A DNA stretch of 39,358 nt from CAYTIB01 sp964437725 (GCA_964437725.1 CAYTIB010000050.1:1-39358); one strand, 5' to 3'; shown: positions 18,575-26,806, numbered from the stretch's first letter. Numbers and translations are program-made. The notes: generated by a model from the sequence alone, not told the origin.

Positions 18575-19243
18575 CTAAATAGCTGACCTCGCATTCAGGA
18601 TATAAGATCGCACCTTCTTTGGATCTTTCTTGCACAATTCGGACTCGACACCACTGGAAACATCCACCGCATAGGGATTCAAAGCCCGAATTGCTCCGCC
18701 GACATTCTCAGCATTCAATCCACCCGAGAGAATAAAGGGTCTGAGGCTCACTCCACTCTCACGCTCCTCAAATTCAGAGATTAACTTCCACTCGAACGTC
18801 TTCCCCACTCCACCGATTTCCGATGGATGATATGCATCCAATAATGGAGTTACCCCTTGGCTCCGACAGTATTCGGGAATTCGCATTAGCGTTTCGTAGC
18901 CTCGAACACGAAAGGCTTTGATAACCTGAAGCGGCCATTCCTTATTACTCGCCAAGGCGAGACAATCCTCAGGTGATTCATCCCCATGCAGTTGAACAAC
19001 ATTTAGCCCGCACATCTGGATGGTTTCCCTAATTTCAGACAAATTCCGATCGGCAAAAATTCCAACCAAGGTTAAGTAAGGGGGAAGACATGCCGCAATA
19101 TCCCGAGCAACCTTCGTTGTGATACACCGGGGATACCCGTCGACAAAATTCAAGCCGATTGCATCCGCACCTTCCTCAGCTGCAAGTACGGCATCCTCCA
19201 CCCGTGTCACACCACAAATCTTTATCTTAACCACTCGATTCAT
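18575..19243 (-). CDS. trpF: phosphoribosylanthranilate isomerase
   Basis: Amadori rearrangement step of tryptophan synthesis. 222 residues, TIM barrel. The catalytic Cys lies in KICGVTRVEDA, the general-acid Asp in LLDAYHPSEIGG, and phosphate-binding segments in FILSGGLNAENV and VDVSSGVESE. The ATG at 19243 has ACGAGG directly against it; a GTG three codons later is better spaced and may be the true start. It is first in trpFBA. Other trp genes (trpE, D, C) are not in this window, so the pathway is split across the chromosome. Confidence 0.96.
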   Translation of the reverse strand: MNRVVKIKICGVTRVEDAVLAAEEGADAIGLNFVDGYPRCITTKVARDIAACLPPYLTLVGIFADRNLSEIRETIQMCGLNVVQLHGDESPEDCLALASNKEWPLQVIKAFRVRGYETLMRIPEYCRSQGVTPLLDAYHPSEIGGVGKTFEWKLISEFEERESGVSLRPFILSGGLNAENVGGAIRALNPYAVDVSSGVESELCKKDPKKVRSYILNARSAI

Positions 19244-19437
19244 CCTCGTTTTAAACGGCCTTCACCAACCAACACCCATTAAATTGGCGGGGTTTGCCCA
19301 AAATTGCCACCGTTTTCACTGAATAAGCAATAAGATATATCCACTGAGACGTGCCTAGAGGCTATATAGTTCACAGGCATCATGGCGAAAACTTGGATGC
19401 CAACCGACAACACATTACTTAAAACCCTCAAAGATTC

Positions 19438-20136
19438 ATGGAAAAAATACCTACAAGCCATTCCTCTCGCAAATTCGATGCAGTGATTTTCGATCAGGAC
19501 GGTACGCTAACGGATACTATGAGTATCATCTTCCAGGCTTTCATGAATACGATACAACGCTTTTCCGAAACCAAGATAACCCACGACGAACTGTTCAACT
19601 CAATGGGTCCTCCAGAAGAAAAGATACTTAGACAATACGTGCAGGATGTACACTTCCCTGAAGCCGAAGAGTATTTTTTTGATCAATATAACAAGGCCTC
19701 CAATTCCTTGAATTTATTTCCAGGTGTCGTGGAGACCTTAGAGCAACTAAAAAGGTCCGGTATTCGACTCTGCCTATTCACGGGTATGGGACGGCGCGGG
19801 ACAAAATGGACATTTAGCGAGCTAGGCCTTGGAAAATGGATCGACTGTAAAGTGACAGGCGATGACGTCAGGCGATACAAACCGGATCCGGAAGGTATTT
19901 TCAAGGCCCTAGAAGCTATAGGTGTTCCCCCAGAGAAGAGCTTAATGGTCGGGGATTCCCCCAAGGACGTCGAGGCAGGAAAGGTAGCGGGGGCTAAAAC
20001 AGGGATCGCGCTTTGGGGCATCCATGATGAATCGTTATTCGACAGTGTTCACGCAGATTATAGATTTCAATCACCTCTACAAATCCTTCAAGCTGTCGTT
20101 CCTAAAAATTTATCGAATTATCAGGGAAGCAAGTAA
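19438..20136 (+). CDS. HAD-superfamily hydrolase (phosphoglycolate phosphatase-like)
   Basis: 232 residues with all four HAD motifs. Motif I is IFDQDGTLTD, with nucleophile Asp19 and acid/base Asp21. Motif II is the Thr in LFTGMGRRG, motif III the Lys in RYKPDPEGIF, and motif IV MVGDSPKDVEAG. A C1-type helical cap lies between motifs I and II, as in Gph/PGP-like and beta-phosphoglucomutase-like enzymes, so a small phosphomonoester is the likely substrate. The ATG has no clear ribosome site. The gene is divergent from trpF and its last 16 nt overlap the end of the convergent MBL hydrolase gene. Confidence 0.88.
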   Translation: MEKIPTSHSSRKFDAVIFDQDGTLTDTMSIIFQAFMNTIQRFSETKITHDELFNSMGPPEEKILRQYVQDVHFPEAEEYFFDQYNKASNSLNLFPGVVETLEQLKRSGIRLCLFTGMGRRGTKWTFSELGLGKWIDCKVTGDDVRRYKPDPEGIFKALEAIGVPPEKSLMVGDSPKDVEAGKVAGAKTGIALWGIHDESLFDSVHADYRFQSPLQILQAVVPKNLSNYQGSK

Positions 20137-20957
20137 AGTCCCTTTTCGAACCGTCGTACCCGACCTTCGTCGATTAGTTTAATGAGATGGGCTTCGACAG
20201 TTTTCTCAGCAAACTCCATGATCCGAGCTGGCAACCCTCGATCACGATATATCCGTTGGGTTAAATCAGGAATTCCGATTGGTCCATCTTTAAGGATGGT
20301 AAGGACTTTGGCCTCTCGCTCGAGTCTCCGTTGAATGTAAGCTTCAATTGCCCTGGATGGGTTCTCCACCGGCCTCCCGTGCCCCGAAAGAATCAATCGT
20401 ACGGGTAAGCATGCAACTTTACGAAGGGAAGCCAAATAAGCGTTCATATTCCCGTCCGGCGGCCCCACCCAACTCGAGGGTTCACCAGTAATCAGGTCGC
20501 CCGAGAAAAGGATCTCTTCCTCTTCCCAGTAGAAACAAAGATGACCCATCGCATGGCCCGGCGTATGGAAAGCGATTAAACGACCAAAGTGATAATCCAA
20601 CACTTCACCGTCCTCCACATGACGTATTCGCGCTAAACCGGTCACCCGATCTCCATGCAAATTCATCTCTGACGGATGAAAAACAACCTCGAAACCACGC
20701 TTTGAAGCCGCAAAAGCGCCCCCCGCATGGTCGCGGTGCAAGTGAGTTAAGAGAAGACAACCATCCCGAAGCCCCTCATCTCGCATTGGACCTGAGACAT
20801 TTTGGTTTTCAAGTTCGAATCCGCTGTCAATGAAAAGGGGAGAAGCACCCTGGAACGAATAAGCATTTACGCTTCGCGAGAGGCTTCCTGAAGGGTTTGT
20901 AAAACAGTAAGTCCGCAAGCATTTGGGAAGTGGTGGCCCATTATACTCAATAGACAT
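20121..20957 (-). CDS. MBL-fold hydrolase with C-terminal winged helix (LACTB2-like)
   Basis: About 278 residues. Zinc ligands are seen in LLTHLHRDHAGG (HxHxDH), HTPGHAMGHLCF, FSGDLITGEPS and ILSGHGRP, the order found in the glyoxalase II/LACTB2 branch. The last about 60 residues form the winged-helix domain typical of LACTB2-like proteins (AKVLTILKDGPIGIPDLTQ onward). Relatives are thioesterase-like or RNA endonucleases; which applies cannot be told. The start is ATG 20957, with TTG 20966 as an alternative; neither has a strong ribosome site. The 3' end overlaps the convergent HAD gene. Confidence 0.87.
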   Translation of the reverse strand: MSIEYNGPPLPKCLRTYCFTNPSGSLSRSVNAYSFQGASPLFIDSGFELENQNVSGPMRDEGLRDGCLLLTHLHRDHAGGAFAASKRGFEVVFHPSEMNLHGDRVTGLARIRHVEDGEVLDYHFGRLIAFHTPGHAMGHLCFYWEEEEILFSGDLITGEPSSWVGPPDGNMNAYLASLRKVACLPVRLILSGHGRPVENPSRAIEAYIQRRLEREAKVLTILKDGPIGIPDLTQRIYRDRGLPARIMEFAEKTVEAHLIKLIDEGRVRRFEKGLYLLP

Positions 20958-21206
20958 TATGAGCAAGCCTGAATATTCTAAAAAGGCTTATTCTGCAACC
21001 CAATAGGAGGTAGAGCATGCCTAAATATCCCCATACACTAGACTAGTTACACCACACCCCTAGATCTGGTTATCATGAAATTGCTATTCGGATTGACAAA
21101 AAAAGACGCCACTAATTCCCGATCAGGCAGCACTCCACTCAAACACCCAGGGCAAAACAGTACAATGGGCAATGACACAGTTCCGGAATCCACGATCTCC
21201 AACACA

Positions 21207-21533
21207 TCAAATATTTTTGTTGATAATCTCTTGAATTTCCTTCTTAGACTTCACACCGACAATCTGCTCAACAACTTCGCCACCCTTGAAAAGCAACAAT
21301 GTGGGAATACCACGAATACCAAATCGGGATGCAGTTTTGGTTTGCTCATCGACATTCAGTTTACCAACCTTTAGCCGGTCAATATTTTCGTCCGCGAGGG
21401 CCTCTACCGCTGGAGCAATCATTTTACATGGGCCACACCAATCGGCCCAAAAATCTACGATTACTGGAACGTCGGAATTGACCACCTGAGCATCAAACTC
21501 GTCATCCGTAAAAGTCACCACATTTTCTGACAT
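21207..21533 (-). CDS. trxA: thioredoxin
   Basis: 108-residue cytoplasmic disulfide reductase. The redox site is FWADWCGPCKM with Cys33 and Cys36; the cis-Pro lies in RGIPTLLLFKGG. There is no signal peptide, so it is the cytosolic type and not CcmG, although the ccm locus is close by. The ATG at 21533 has GGAGG about 9 nt upstream. It has its own transcription unit, flanked by about 250 bp and 500 bp of non-coding DNA. Length and motif are canonical. Confidence 0.98.
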   Translation of the reverse strand: MSENVVTFTDDEFDAQVVNSDVPVIVDFWADWCGPCKMIAPAVEALADENIDRLKVGKLNVDEQTKTASRFGIRGIPTLLLFKGGEVVEQIVGVKSKKEIQEIINKNI

Positions 21534-22045
21534 ATAGATTATCCTCCGGAAGAAGCGAACTATTTCTTCGTCTTATAATTACCTTCGAATACCAGAGCCG
21601 TCCAAACTTTACCATCGGAAAGAAAACCTGAAAATCCCTTGGATAATTCAAACCTCGCCTTCACCGATCGACAAATCCGTTGAATTAGGATGCAAAATAA
21701 AATAACCCTGCCCACCACTAGTTTTTCCTGACTACCATAAAATAACACAAACTAAATTTCCTTGATTTTTCGGTAACAAAACATTATCTCATCGAGTCTA
21801 AGGGTCTCTCCCTTTCCCAACTGTAACACCCCGTGTGCATCACAAACTCATTCTAATCTATCATATCCCCATTGACAGATTTACACGTCTGAACTATCCT
21901 TCAGCCACGTTCAAAGATGACGAGAGTACCAAACCCCAGAAAATTTGGGAGTCACAGGGAAATCGGGCTACCCGCCGGTGTCAATATCGGCACAAGGGTA
22001 AAATGTTAGAAAATACGGATAAGCCCTAAGTCAGGAGTTGTGCAA
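21534..22045. other. 512-bp intergenic region between divergent trxA and CoxG-like gene
   Basis: This is the longest gene-free stretch. Two short open frames (about 60 codons each) lack ribosome sites and protein-like composition. I see no tRNA, repeat or riboswitch fold. The plus-strand half holds the promoter candidate listed separately; the trxA side has no convincing -35/-10 pair. Confidence 0.6.
21872..21900 (+). promoter_or_regulatory. candidate sigma70 promoter for the CoxG-like gene
   Basis: A perfect TTGACA at 21872-21877, a 17-nt spacer, and TATCCT at 21895-21900 (4/6). This predicts a leader of about 140 nt before the start codon. Confidence 0.5.
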
Positions 22046-22492
22046 ATGCAAATTTCAAATACCATTGTGGTCGATGCTTCAATTCAAAAAACCTGGGATT
22101 TTCTCCTGGACGCACCCAAGGTCGCCTCCTGCGTACCTGGTGTCGACAATGTCGAGAAAGTCGACGAGGACAACTACATAGTAGACATCACGGCCAAAGT
22201 TGGATTTATCAAGGCTAGCTTTAAAGTCAAGCTAGGGATCGTGGAGAAAAACCCGCCAACTTACATGCGTTCAGAAGGAACAGGCGATGAAAGCGGGATG
22301 ACTAGCAGTCTTAAGACGGTTACGGTACTCAACCTCAAAGAGCTTGGAGAAAATCAAACTGAGCTCAGCGCAACCACGGATGTCAACGTCTTTGGCAAAC
22401 TAGGCACGTTCGGCCACAGCGTAATTAAGGGCAAAGCGGATAAAATGTGGATTGAGTTTGGGGACAACTTAAAAAACCAACTTGTTGGTTAA
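22046..22492 (+). CDS. CoxG / SRPBCC-family protein
   Basis: 148 residues with the START/SRPBCC helix-grip fold. It has the CoxG-type opening (VVDASIQKTWDFLLDAPKVA), the CVPGVDNVEKVDEDNY block, and a central VGFIKASFKVKLGIVEK strand pair. In CO-oxidising bacteria CoxG helps recruit CO dehydrogenase to the membrane, and similar proteins occur as orphans. No coxMSL genes lie here and the protein has no hydrophobic C-terminal tail, so a lipid or small-ligand binding role is as likely. The start is ATG 22046 because AGGAG is 8 nt upstream; a GTG two codons earlier lies too near the ribosome site. It is followed by a strong terminator. Confidence 0.85.
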   Translation: MQISNTIVVDASIQKTWDFLLDAPKVASCVPGVDNVEKVDEDNYIVDITAKVGFIKASFKVKLGIVEKNPPTYMRSEGTGDESGMTSSLKTVTVLNLKELGENQTELSATTDVNVFGKLGTFGHSVIKGKADKMWIEFGDNLKNQLVG

Positions 22493-22517
22493 AATCACCG
22501 GCAGGTTCAAATCGACG

Positions 22518-22560
22518 CAACAAAAAAGGATAGGCTTCTAAAGCCTATCCTTTTTTGTTG
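22518..22560. terminator. strong bidirectional intrinsic terminator
   Basis: A perfect 20-bp inverted repeat with a 3-nt CTA loop. The GC-containing core GGATAGGCTT pairs with AAGCCTATCC and is flanked by A6 on the left and T6 on the right, so either strand gives a hairpin plus U-tract. It lies between the 3' ends of the CoxG-like gene (+) and ccmH (-) and should terminate both. Confidence 0.92.
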
Positions 22561-22594
22561 CTAAAATAAGATCATCGGAAAACCAGAAAAAATA

Positions 22595-23101
22595 CTAACA
22601 ATCATAATCCTTCAACTCCTTTTCCAGGATTCGGGAGTATTTTTGGTAATCAGATTTTTTCGGCTCACCGCGACTCTCTTCGATTCCATCCCTAGACCAT
22701 ATTCGGATAAGCAGAAAAACTATTCCTCCTCCGCAAAGGATCAAAGCCAACGGTAAATACCAGGCAGCTAAGTAAAACCCTTTTTGGGGCGGAAGCGACA
22801 GCACACTCGGTCCATATACCTCAACAAAATAATCAACGATTTCCTGCTTAGATTTGCCTTCGATAACCTTCCGGCGAATAACTTCTCGGAGCTGCTCAGA
22901 CTCGGGGCTTGGGCAATCTGCTATAAGGCGTCCAGGACAAACTGGACTCATTATTGATTTGGAAATATCCACCGGGTCCGGAGGCGTCTCCAACCCATTA
23001 GCCGATACAACAAACAATGCCGGAAATAATAGGGTTAAGAGGACCGGTACAACTCTTTTTTGAAAGAGCCACCCCAAACGAAGGGCGACTTTATCATCCA
23101 T
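22595..23101 (-). CDS. ccmH: CcmH-like cytochrome c maturation protein with altered cysteine motif
   Basis: 168 residues. Signal or anchor helix at about 15-35, a periplasmic three-helix domain, then a membrane helix (about 108-132) and a short cytoplasmic tail. CcmH normally reduces the apocytochrome CxxCH thiols through an LRCxxC motif. Here the equivalent segment is SIMSPVCPGRLIADCPSP, with cysteines at 55 and 63 (C-x7-C) and Ser in place of the first Cys. The following LREVIRRKVIEGKSKQEIVD and FVEVYGPSVLSLPP match CcmH. The ATG shares one base with the ccmD stop (TAATG). It is last in the operon, ending before the strong terminator. Assignment is good; the redox role is uncertain because of the motif. 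Confidence 0.87.
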   Translation of the reverse strand: MDDKVALRLGWLFQKRVVPVLLTLLFPALFVVSANGLETPPDPVDISKSIMSPVCPGRLIADCPSPESEQLREVIRRKVIEGKSKQEIVDYFVEVYGPSVLSLPPQKGFYLAAWYLPLALILCGGGIVFLLIRIWSRDGIEESRGEPKKSDYQKYSRILEKELKDYDC

Positions 23102-23241
23102 TATTTATCGTCCCTTGCAGCCAACTGTTCTTGTAAACGAACCACATCTCTTCGCAACGCGCGATTCAAATTTGCTAACCGAAAGACATATGCACAAAGG
23201 ATTATCCAAACAATCGTATACGCGGCAAACAAATAACTCAT
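23101..23241 (-). CDS. ccmD: CcmD-like small membrane protein (short ORF)
   Basis: 46 codons between ccmC and ccmH. The product starts MSYLFAAYTIVWIILCAYVF, a single membrane helix near the N-terminus. A basic, amphipathic, coiled-coil-prone tail follows (RALRRDVVRLQEQLAARDDK). Size, topology and position are those of CcmD, which assists release of holo-CcmE from the CcmABC complex. The ribosome site GGGGGT overlaps the end of ccmC, 9 nt separate the two genes, and the stop overlaps the ccmH start. Sequence conservation in this family is low, so the call rests on architecture and context. Confidence 0.9.
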   Translation of the reverse strand: MSYLFAAYTIVWIILCAYVFRLANLNRALRRDVVRLQEQLAARDDK

Positions 23242-23250
23242 TTCACACAT

Positions 23251-24015
23251 TTACCCCCGGTCTTTCAACAGATGCAAAAGTTGCTGGCAGTCGTCTCGTA
23301 TCCCTTCTAGCGCGATCCGCTGACGCAACAAAATCGCAAAGATAACAAGGAAAGCCAAAAACGTCAGGCATAATGCAACTAAGAACATAGGGTCAGACAG
23401 CCCTTTCCCGATACCCTCCCCTGTGATCACCACGGGTTTCGGATGAATCGTGCGCCAGAGCTGAACGGAGAAATGGTTAATCGGGATAGAAAGAGCTCCC
23501 ACAATCCCAACCACTGCTGAATATCGGGCTTTTTTCTCCGGTTCGAGATCCTGCGCGCGAATCATCAGGTAGGCCAAATAGATGAACCAGAGGATAAGAG
23601 TGAGTGTTAACCGCGCGTCCCATGACCACCAGACCCCCCAAACCGGTTTCGCCCAAATAGGCCCCGTTATCAAAACAATAGTACAAAACAAAAACCCAAT
23701 TTCAGCACACCCATGGGCATAGATATCCCATTTCCTGGCCCTTTTCACGAGATAAATCACACTACACAGGGCCACGAGAGCAAAAGCTAAATATGCGATC
23801 CAGGCAGACGGGACATGAATGTAAAAAATCCTCTGGACCGGTCCCTGCTGCATCTCATTCGGAGCAATCAAAAGATCAAATGCTAGGGCAATAACCAGGA
23901 GAACCAGGGATCCAGTAATACTCAGTGTATCAAAAGACATAGACCCAAAGATTCGCCACTGCTCCTTCAAAGGGATTTTTGGATTCTTGGATTCTCGCAC
24001 TTTTGCAAAAGACAC
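23251..24015 (-). CDS. ccmC: heme exporter / heme-handling protein CcmC
   Basis: About 254 residues with six membrane helices. The periplasmic tryptophan-rich WWD signature is WGVWWSWDARLTLTLILW. Flanking His residues expected to ligate heme are IYAHGCAEIG-like upstream (FYIHVPSAWIAY) and INHFSVQLWRTIHP downstream. CcmC loads heme onto CcmE. The start is GTG 24015: GAGGAG lies 5 nt upstream and only 2 nt separate it from the ccmB stop. A longer frame to 24099 would overlap ccmB and add an un-family-like extension. Identity is secure. Confidence 0.95.
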   Translation of the reverse strand: MSFAKVRESKNPKIPLKEQWRIFGSMSFDTLSITGSLVLLVIALAFDLLIAPNEMQQGPVQRIFYIHVPSAWIAYLAFALVALCSVIYLVKRARKWDIYAHGCAEIGFLFCTIVLITGPIWAKPVWGVWWSWDARLTLTLILWFIYLAYLMIRAQDLEPEKKARYSAVVGIVGALSIPINHFSVQLWRTIHPKPVVITGEGIGKGLSDPMFLVALCLTFLAFLVIFAILLRQRIALEGIRDDCQQLLHLLKDRG

Positions 24016-24017
24016 AA

Positions 24018-24734
24018 TCACTCCTCTAAGACATAATCTACAACCCATAATGATATTACCAGAAAGATAATATCGTACACACCCAACATTCTGTACCAAA
24101 GGGCCTGCTCCTCATGTCCCTCCCCACTTAGAATGCCAGTCGTTGCCCCCGTCGCTCCAATTATAACGGGGATCACCACTGGAAACAGGAGGAGGGGGAG
24201 CATAACTTCGCGCGCCTTCGTGTTTGCGGCTACTGCTGCAAAAAGAGTTCCAACCGAAGCGAGACCCAGTGAAGCTAGTAAAAGAGTAGGACCCAGTCCG
24301 AGAAAAATCAGATCTAACGGAAAATTATATAGAATTCCGAACACTGGCAGGCTAACTAACTCGACTATAAAAAGAAATACTAGTACCCCAACCAGCTTAC
24401 CCAGAAAGATAGCACCCTTGCTAGCTGGCGACATCAGGATCCCCTGAATACAATCATTTTCCCTTTCGAGAGCAAATGTCCGGTTCATTCCAAGCATTGA
24501 AGAAAACAGAATAGCTGTCCACAAGATCCCTGAACCCACTGACGCCTTCCATTGCTCGCCTACTTCAAAAGCAAAATTGAAGATCACAATCACTAGCAAA
24601 GCAAACACCACCATAGTGATAACGACTTCGCGAGACCGGTACTCGGAAAGAATATCCTTCCAAACAACTGTACCCATTGCTGTGAAGTAGGCACGAACGC
24701 TCTCAATGTTCACAATTCCTCCACCCTTGCTCAC
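24018..24734 (-). CDS. ccmB: heme exporter permease CcmB
   Basis: 238 residues, six predicted membrane helices. It begins with the CcmB-type cytoplasmic opening (VVWKDILSEYRSREVV) and contains MLGMNRTFALERENDCIQG, the conserved loop of the family. With CcmA it forms the ABC module that drives release of holo-CcmE. The annotated GTG start forms a GTGA overlap with the ccmA stop and has GGAGGGAGG upstream. A second GTG at 24713 also has GGTGGAGG just before it, so the start may be seven codons later. Followed within 2 nt by ccmC. Confidence 0.95.
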   Translation of the reverse strand: MSKGGGIVNIESVRAYFTAMGTVVWKDILSEYRSREVVITMVVFALLVIVIFNFAFEVGEQWKASVGSGILWTAILFSSMLGMNRTFALERENDCIQGILMSPASKGAIFLGKLVGVLVFLFIVELVSLPVFGILYNFPLDLIFLGLGPTLLLASLGLASVGTLFAAVAANTKAREVMLPLLLFPVVIPVIIGATGATTGILSGEGHEEQALWYRMLGVYDIIFLVISLWVVDYVLEE

Positions 24735-25483
24735 AGGCCTCCCTCCGTCAGTGATTCATAGAGAATCGCAAAGTCGTTTCTAGATAGGGAGTTCTTAGGA
24801 TCACAGTGTCGGATTCTGCCCTGGTGAAGGATCATCCATTGATCACATAAATCAAGTCCACGATCAAAATCGTGTGTCGTAAAAACCAGTGAGCACCCTT
24901 CTAACCGCAACTGACTCAAGGTCCGCTCCAACGTTAGAGCACCAGACCGATCCAGTCCGGTAAAAGGCTCGTCTAAAAACAAGATGTTCGGGTCATGCAG
25001 TATGGCACGAGCAATTGCCACCCGCTGCAACATCCCACGCGAAAATTTCCGGACAGGATCATTGGCACGGTGTAGCAAACCAACTGCATCAAGCACCTCT
25101 TTTGCCCTCATACGCAAATCTGAAACTCCGTATAGCTTGCCGTAAAAAAGCATGTTTTCCAGTGGAGTTAAGTGACTGTAGAGTAGTGGCTGGTGTGTCA
25201 AAAACCCTATTTTTGCCTGGAGACTAAGCTCCTCGGAACCTGGATAGGCGAGCGCCCCATTCACCCAGATTTTTCCTTTAGTGGGGCGAATCAGAAGAGA
25301 AAGCATTTTCAGGAGTGTTGTTTTCCCAGCACCGTTAGGCCCGAAAACCGAAAGGCAGGAACCCGCGGAAATTAAAAGAGCCACATCCTCCACGGCAGTT
25401 ACCGGACCAAACTTTTTCGTTAGACCCTCAGCCGCAAGGCGAACTCCATCCGATAAGAACCTTTCAGGAGAAGCACCTTTCAC
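24731..25483 (-). CDS. ccmA: cytochrome c biogenesis ABC ATPase CcmA
   Basis: 250 residues. Walker A GPNGAGKTT (48-56), a Q-loop region with THQPLLYSHLTPLENMLFYG (the LTxxENL block typical of CcmA), an ABC signature FSRGMLQRVAIARA (a slightly unusual form of LSGGQ), Walker B ILFLDEPFTGLD, and an H-loop in VFTTHDFD. It supplies ATP hydrolysis to CcmB/C to release heme-loaded CcmE. The start is GTG 25483; the first about 12 residues are not family-like, so translation may begin slightly later. It lies 45 bp after the unknown membrane protein and overlaps ccmB by 4 nt. Confidence 0.95.
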   Translation of the reverse strand: MKGASPERFLSDGVRLAAEGLTKKFGPVTAVEDVALLISAGSCLSVFGPNGAGKTTLLKMLSLLIRPTKGKIWVNGALAYPGSEELSLQAKIGFLTHQPLLYSHLTPLENMLFYGKLYGVSDLRMRAKEVLDAVGLLHRANDPVRKFSRGMLQRVAIARAILHDPNILFLDEPFTGLDRSGALTLERTLSQLRLEGCSLVFTTHDFDRGLDLCDQWMILHQGRIRHCDPKNSLSRNDFAILYESLTEGGL

Positions 25484-25528
25484 ATATGCCTCACTAGCAA
25501 TGAGAGAAAAAACAGGGGACGAAAATAA

Positions 25529-26755
25529 TCATGGCTTACCGATTTTCCGCATTACTTCAATTGCTCTAAGCTTCAAGGCAGATCGTTCTTCTTTATATTC
25601 CGATTCTTGAATCTGTCCGGCCTCCAATTTGTAATCGAGAGCCATAATTGAATGAAGAAGTTCGTCCCGCTCCTTACGCAGGTTTTCCTCCGCTTCTTCC
25701 GATAAAGGAAATCCCATTGAGACGGAGCTGTTTTTCAACTTAGACTGACCGACTTTCAATACCCCAAACCTTCGGCGACGGATCGTAAAGAGCAAAACCA
25801 AAACAACAATAACCATGCCAGTAAACACAAGAAAAATCATCTCAATGGAAGCATTCCGAACGTCCCTGCTAATTGTAAATTGGACTAGCTTTCCGCGAGA
25901 AAACCCCCCACCTGAAGCAACATGAAAGCGGTCTCCAAGATCCTCTCCAAAAACACCGGTATAGTCCAAATCCGAAGAGATTGGCTCACGCATTCCAAAC
26001 TCCATCGTCATAACTTTAAACTGCTTAGTATGAAACTGTACCCGTCTTTCCACGGAAAGCTTGGAAGAGGGACTGCTGATGGAATAAATCAGATTAATCT
26101 GCCTTGTGCCTGGAAGAATCGGCTCACTGGACTCAACCCGTCCGGAAGTTATCTTGACAAGTTTCTGGTTCAATCCTTCAGGAAAATGCAACAATTTCGC
26201 TCCCCTAGGAAGATCAAAAGTCAGTGTCCCATCCCCACTAGAGACATAGGTTGTATTTCCGAAGTTATTAAGTCGGAGAGATTCGCGAAACACCAACCTT
26301 TCTTTTTCGACCCTAACGAGAATCTGGTGGCTATCGACATGCACTTTAGACGAATCTGACCCAACCGCATATATGGGAAGTTGATTACTCTTACTCCCCA
26401 TGCGGGGCATTACAATGTAGGGAACACCCTGGTAAAGGGTGACAAGCAAAACATGGCCCTTACCTTCTGGTACTTTCAAGTTCGAAAATTGAAATCGTCC
26501 CTCATTGCTAGTTTTTGTGACCCCTAGCGTGCGAACACCCGCCTTTCCAAGATGAATCAGCCTTACCTCTAAGCCACCGGGACCGGGTTTATTGTGAGTT
26601 CCGTTCATCACCCGTCCCCCAAGATCCACCGTTTCCTTAGCAACCGATGAATTTGCGTGGTGGGCTGCGAAAACGTGGTGAGGCACAAACACCGTAATTG
26701 AGACTATTGAAAGGCTAAAAAATAAATTCCGCACACAGTTATCAAGCTGAATCAC
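25529..26755 (-). CDS. unknown membrane protein of the ccm locus (signal peptide, periplasmic beta domains, membrane helix, CcmI-like coil)
   Basis: 408 residues; I do not recognise a named family. Signal peptide at about 8-31, then a periplasmic region. Residues 43-115 look like a carboxypeptidase-regulatory/CNA-B-type beta sandwich (VDLGGRVMNGTH, SNEGRFQFSNL). Residues about 140-295 form a second beta-rich domain with a paired strand pattern. One membrane helix spans about 304-325, followed by RRRR and a cytoplasmic tail. The tail ends in a helical module (about 364-405: MALDYKLEAGQIQESEY) that aligns without gaps to the neighbouring zinc-ribbon protein. The start is probably GTG 26755, with a weak ribosome site. 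Lying between ccmF and ccmA in one operon, it is likely a maturation accessory or chaperone; this is inference. Confidence 0.75.
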   Translation of the reverse strand: MIQLDNCVRNLFFSLSIVSITVFVPHHVFAAHHANSSVAKETVDLGGRVMNGTHNKPGPGGLEVRLIHLGKAGVRTLGVTKTSNEGRFQFSNLKVPEGKGHVLLVTLYQGVPYIVMPRMGSKSNQLPIYAVGSDSSKVHVDSHQILVRVEKERLVFRESLRLNNFGNTTYVSSGDGTLTFDLPRGAKLLHFPEGLNQKLVKITSGRVESSEPILPGTRQINLIYSISSPSSKLSVERRVQFHTKQFKVMTMEFGMREPISSDLDYTGVFGEDLGDRFHVASGGGFSRGKLVQFTISRDVRNASIEMIFLVFTGMVIVVLVLLFTIRRRRFGVLKVGQSKLKNSSVSMGFPLSEEAEENLRKERDELLHSIMALDYKLEAGQIQESEYKEERSALKLRAIEVMRKIGKP

Positions 26756-26806
26756 GAATTAGATTTCCAAACGAGGCATTCTCAGACCGTTAGTTTGACC
26801 ATCCCA

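Noticed and set aside
21207..21533. Thioredoxin as the CcmG partner of the ccm locus
   Set aside because: It lacks a signal peptide or anchor, is cytosolic in type, and is transcribed separately beyond a strong terminator.
21560..22029. Two open frames of about 60 codons in the trxA-CoxG intergenic region
   Set aside because: No ribosome sites, no recognisable motif or helix pattern, and a promoter-like element lies inside the plus-strand one.
22046..22492. Calling the CoxG-like gene part of a CO dehydrogenase
   Set aside because: No coxL, coxM or coxS gene is present and orphan CoxG-like SRPBCC proteins are common.
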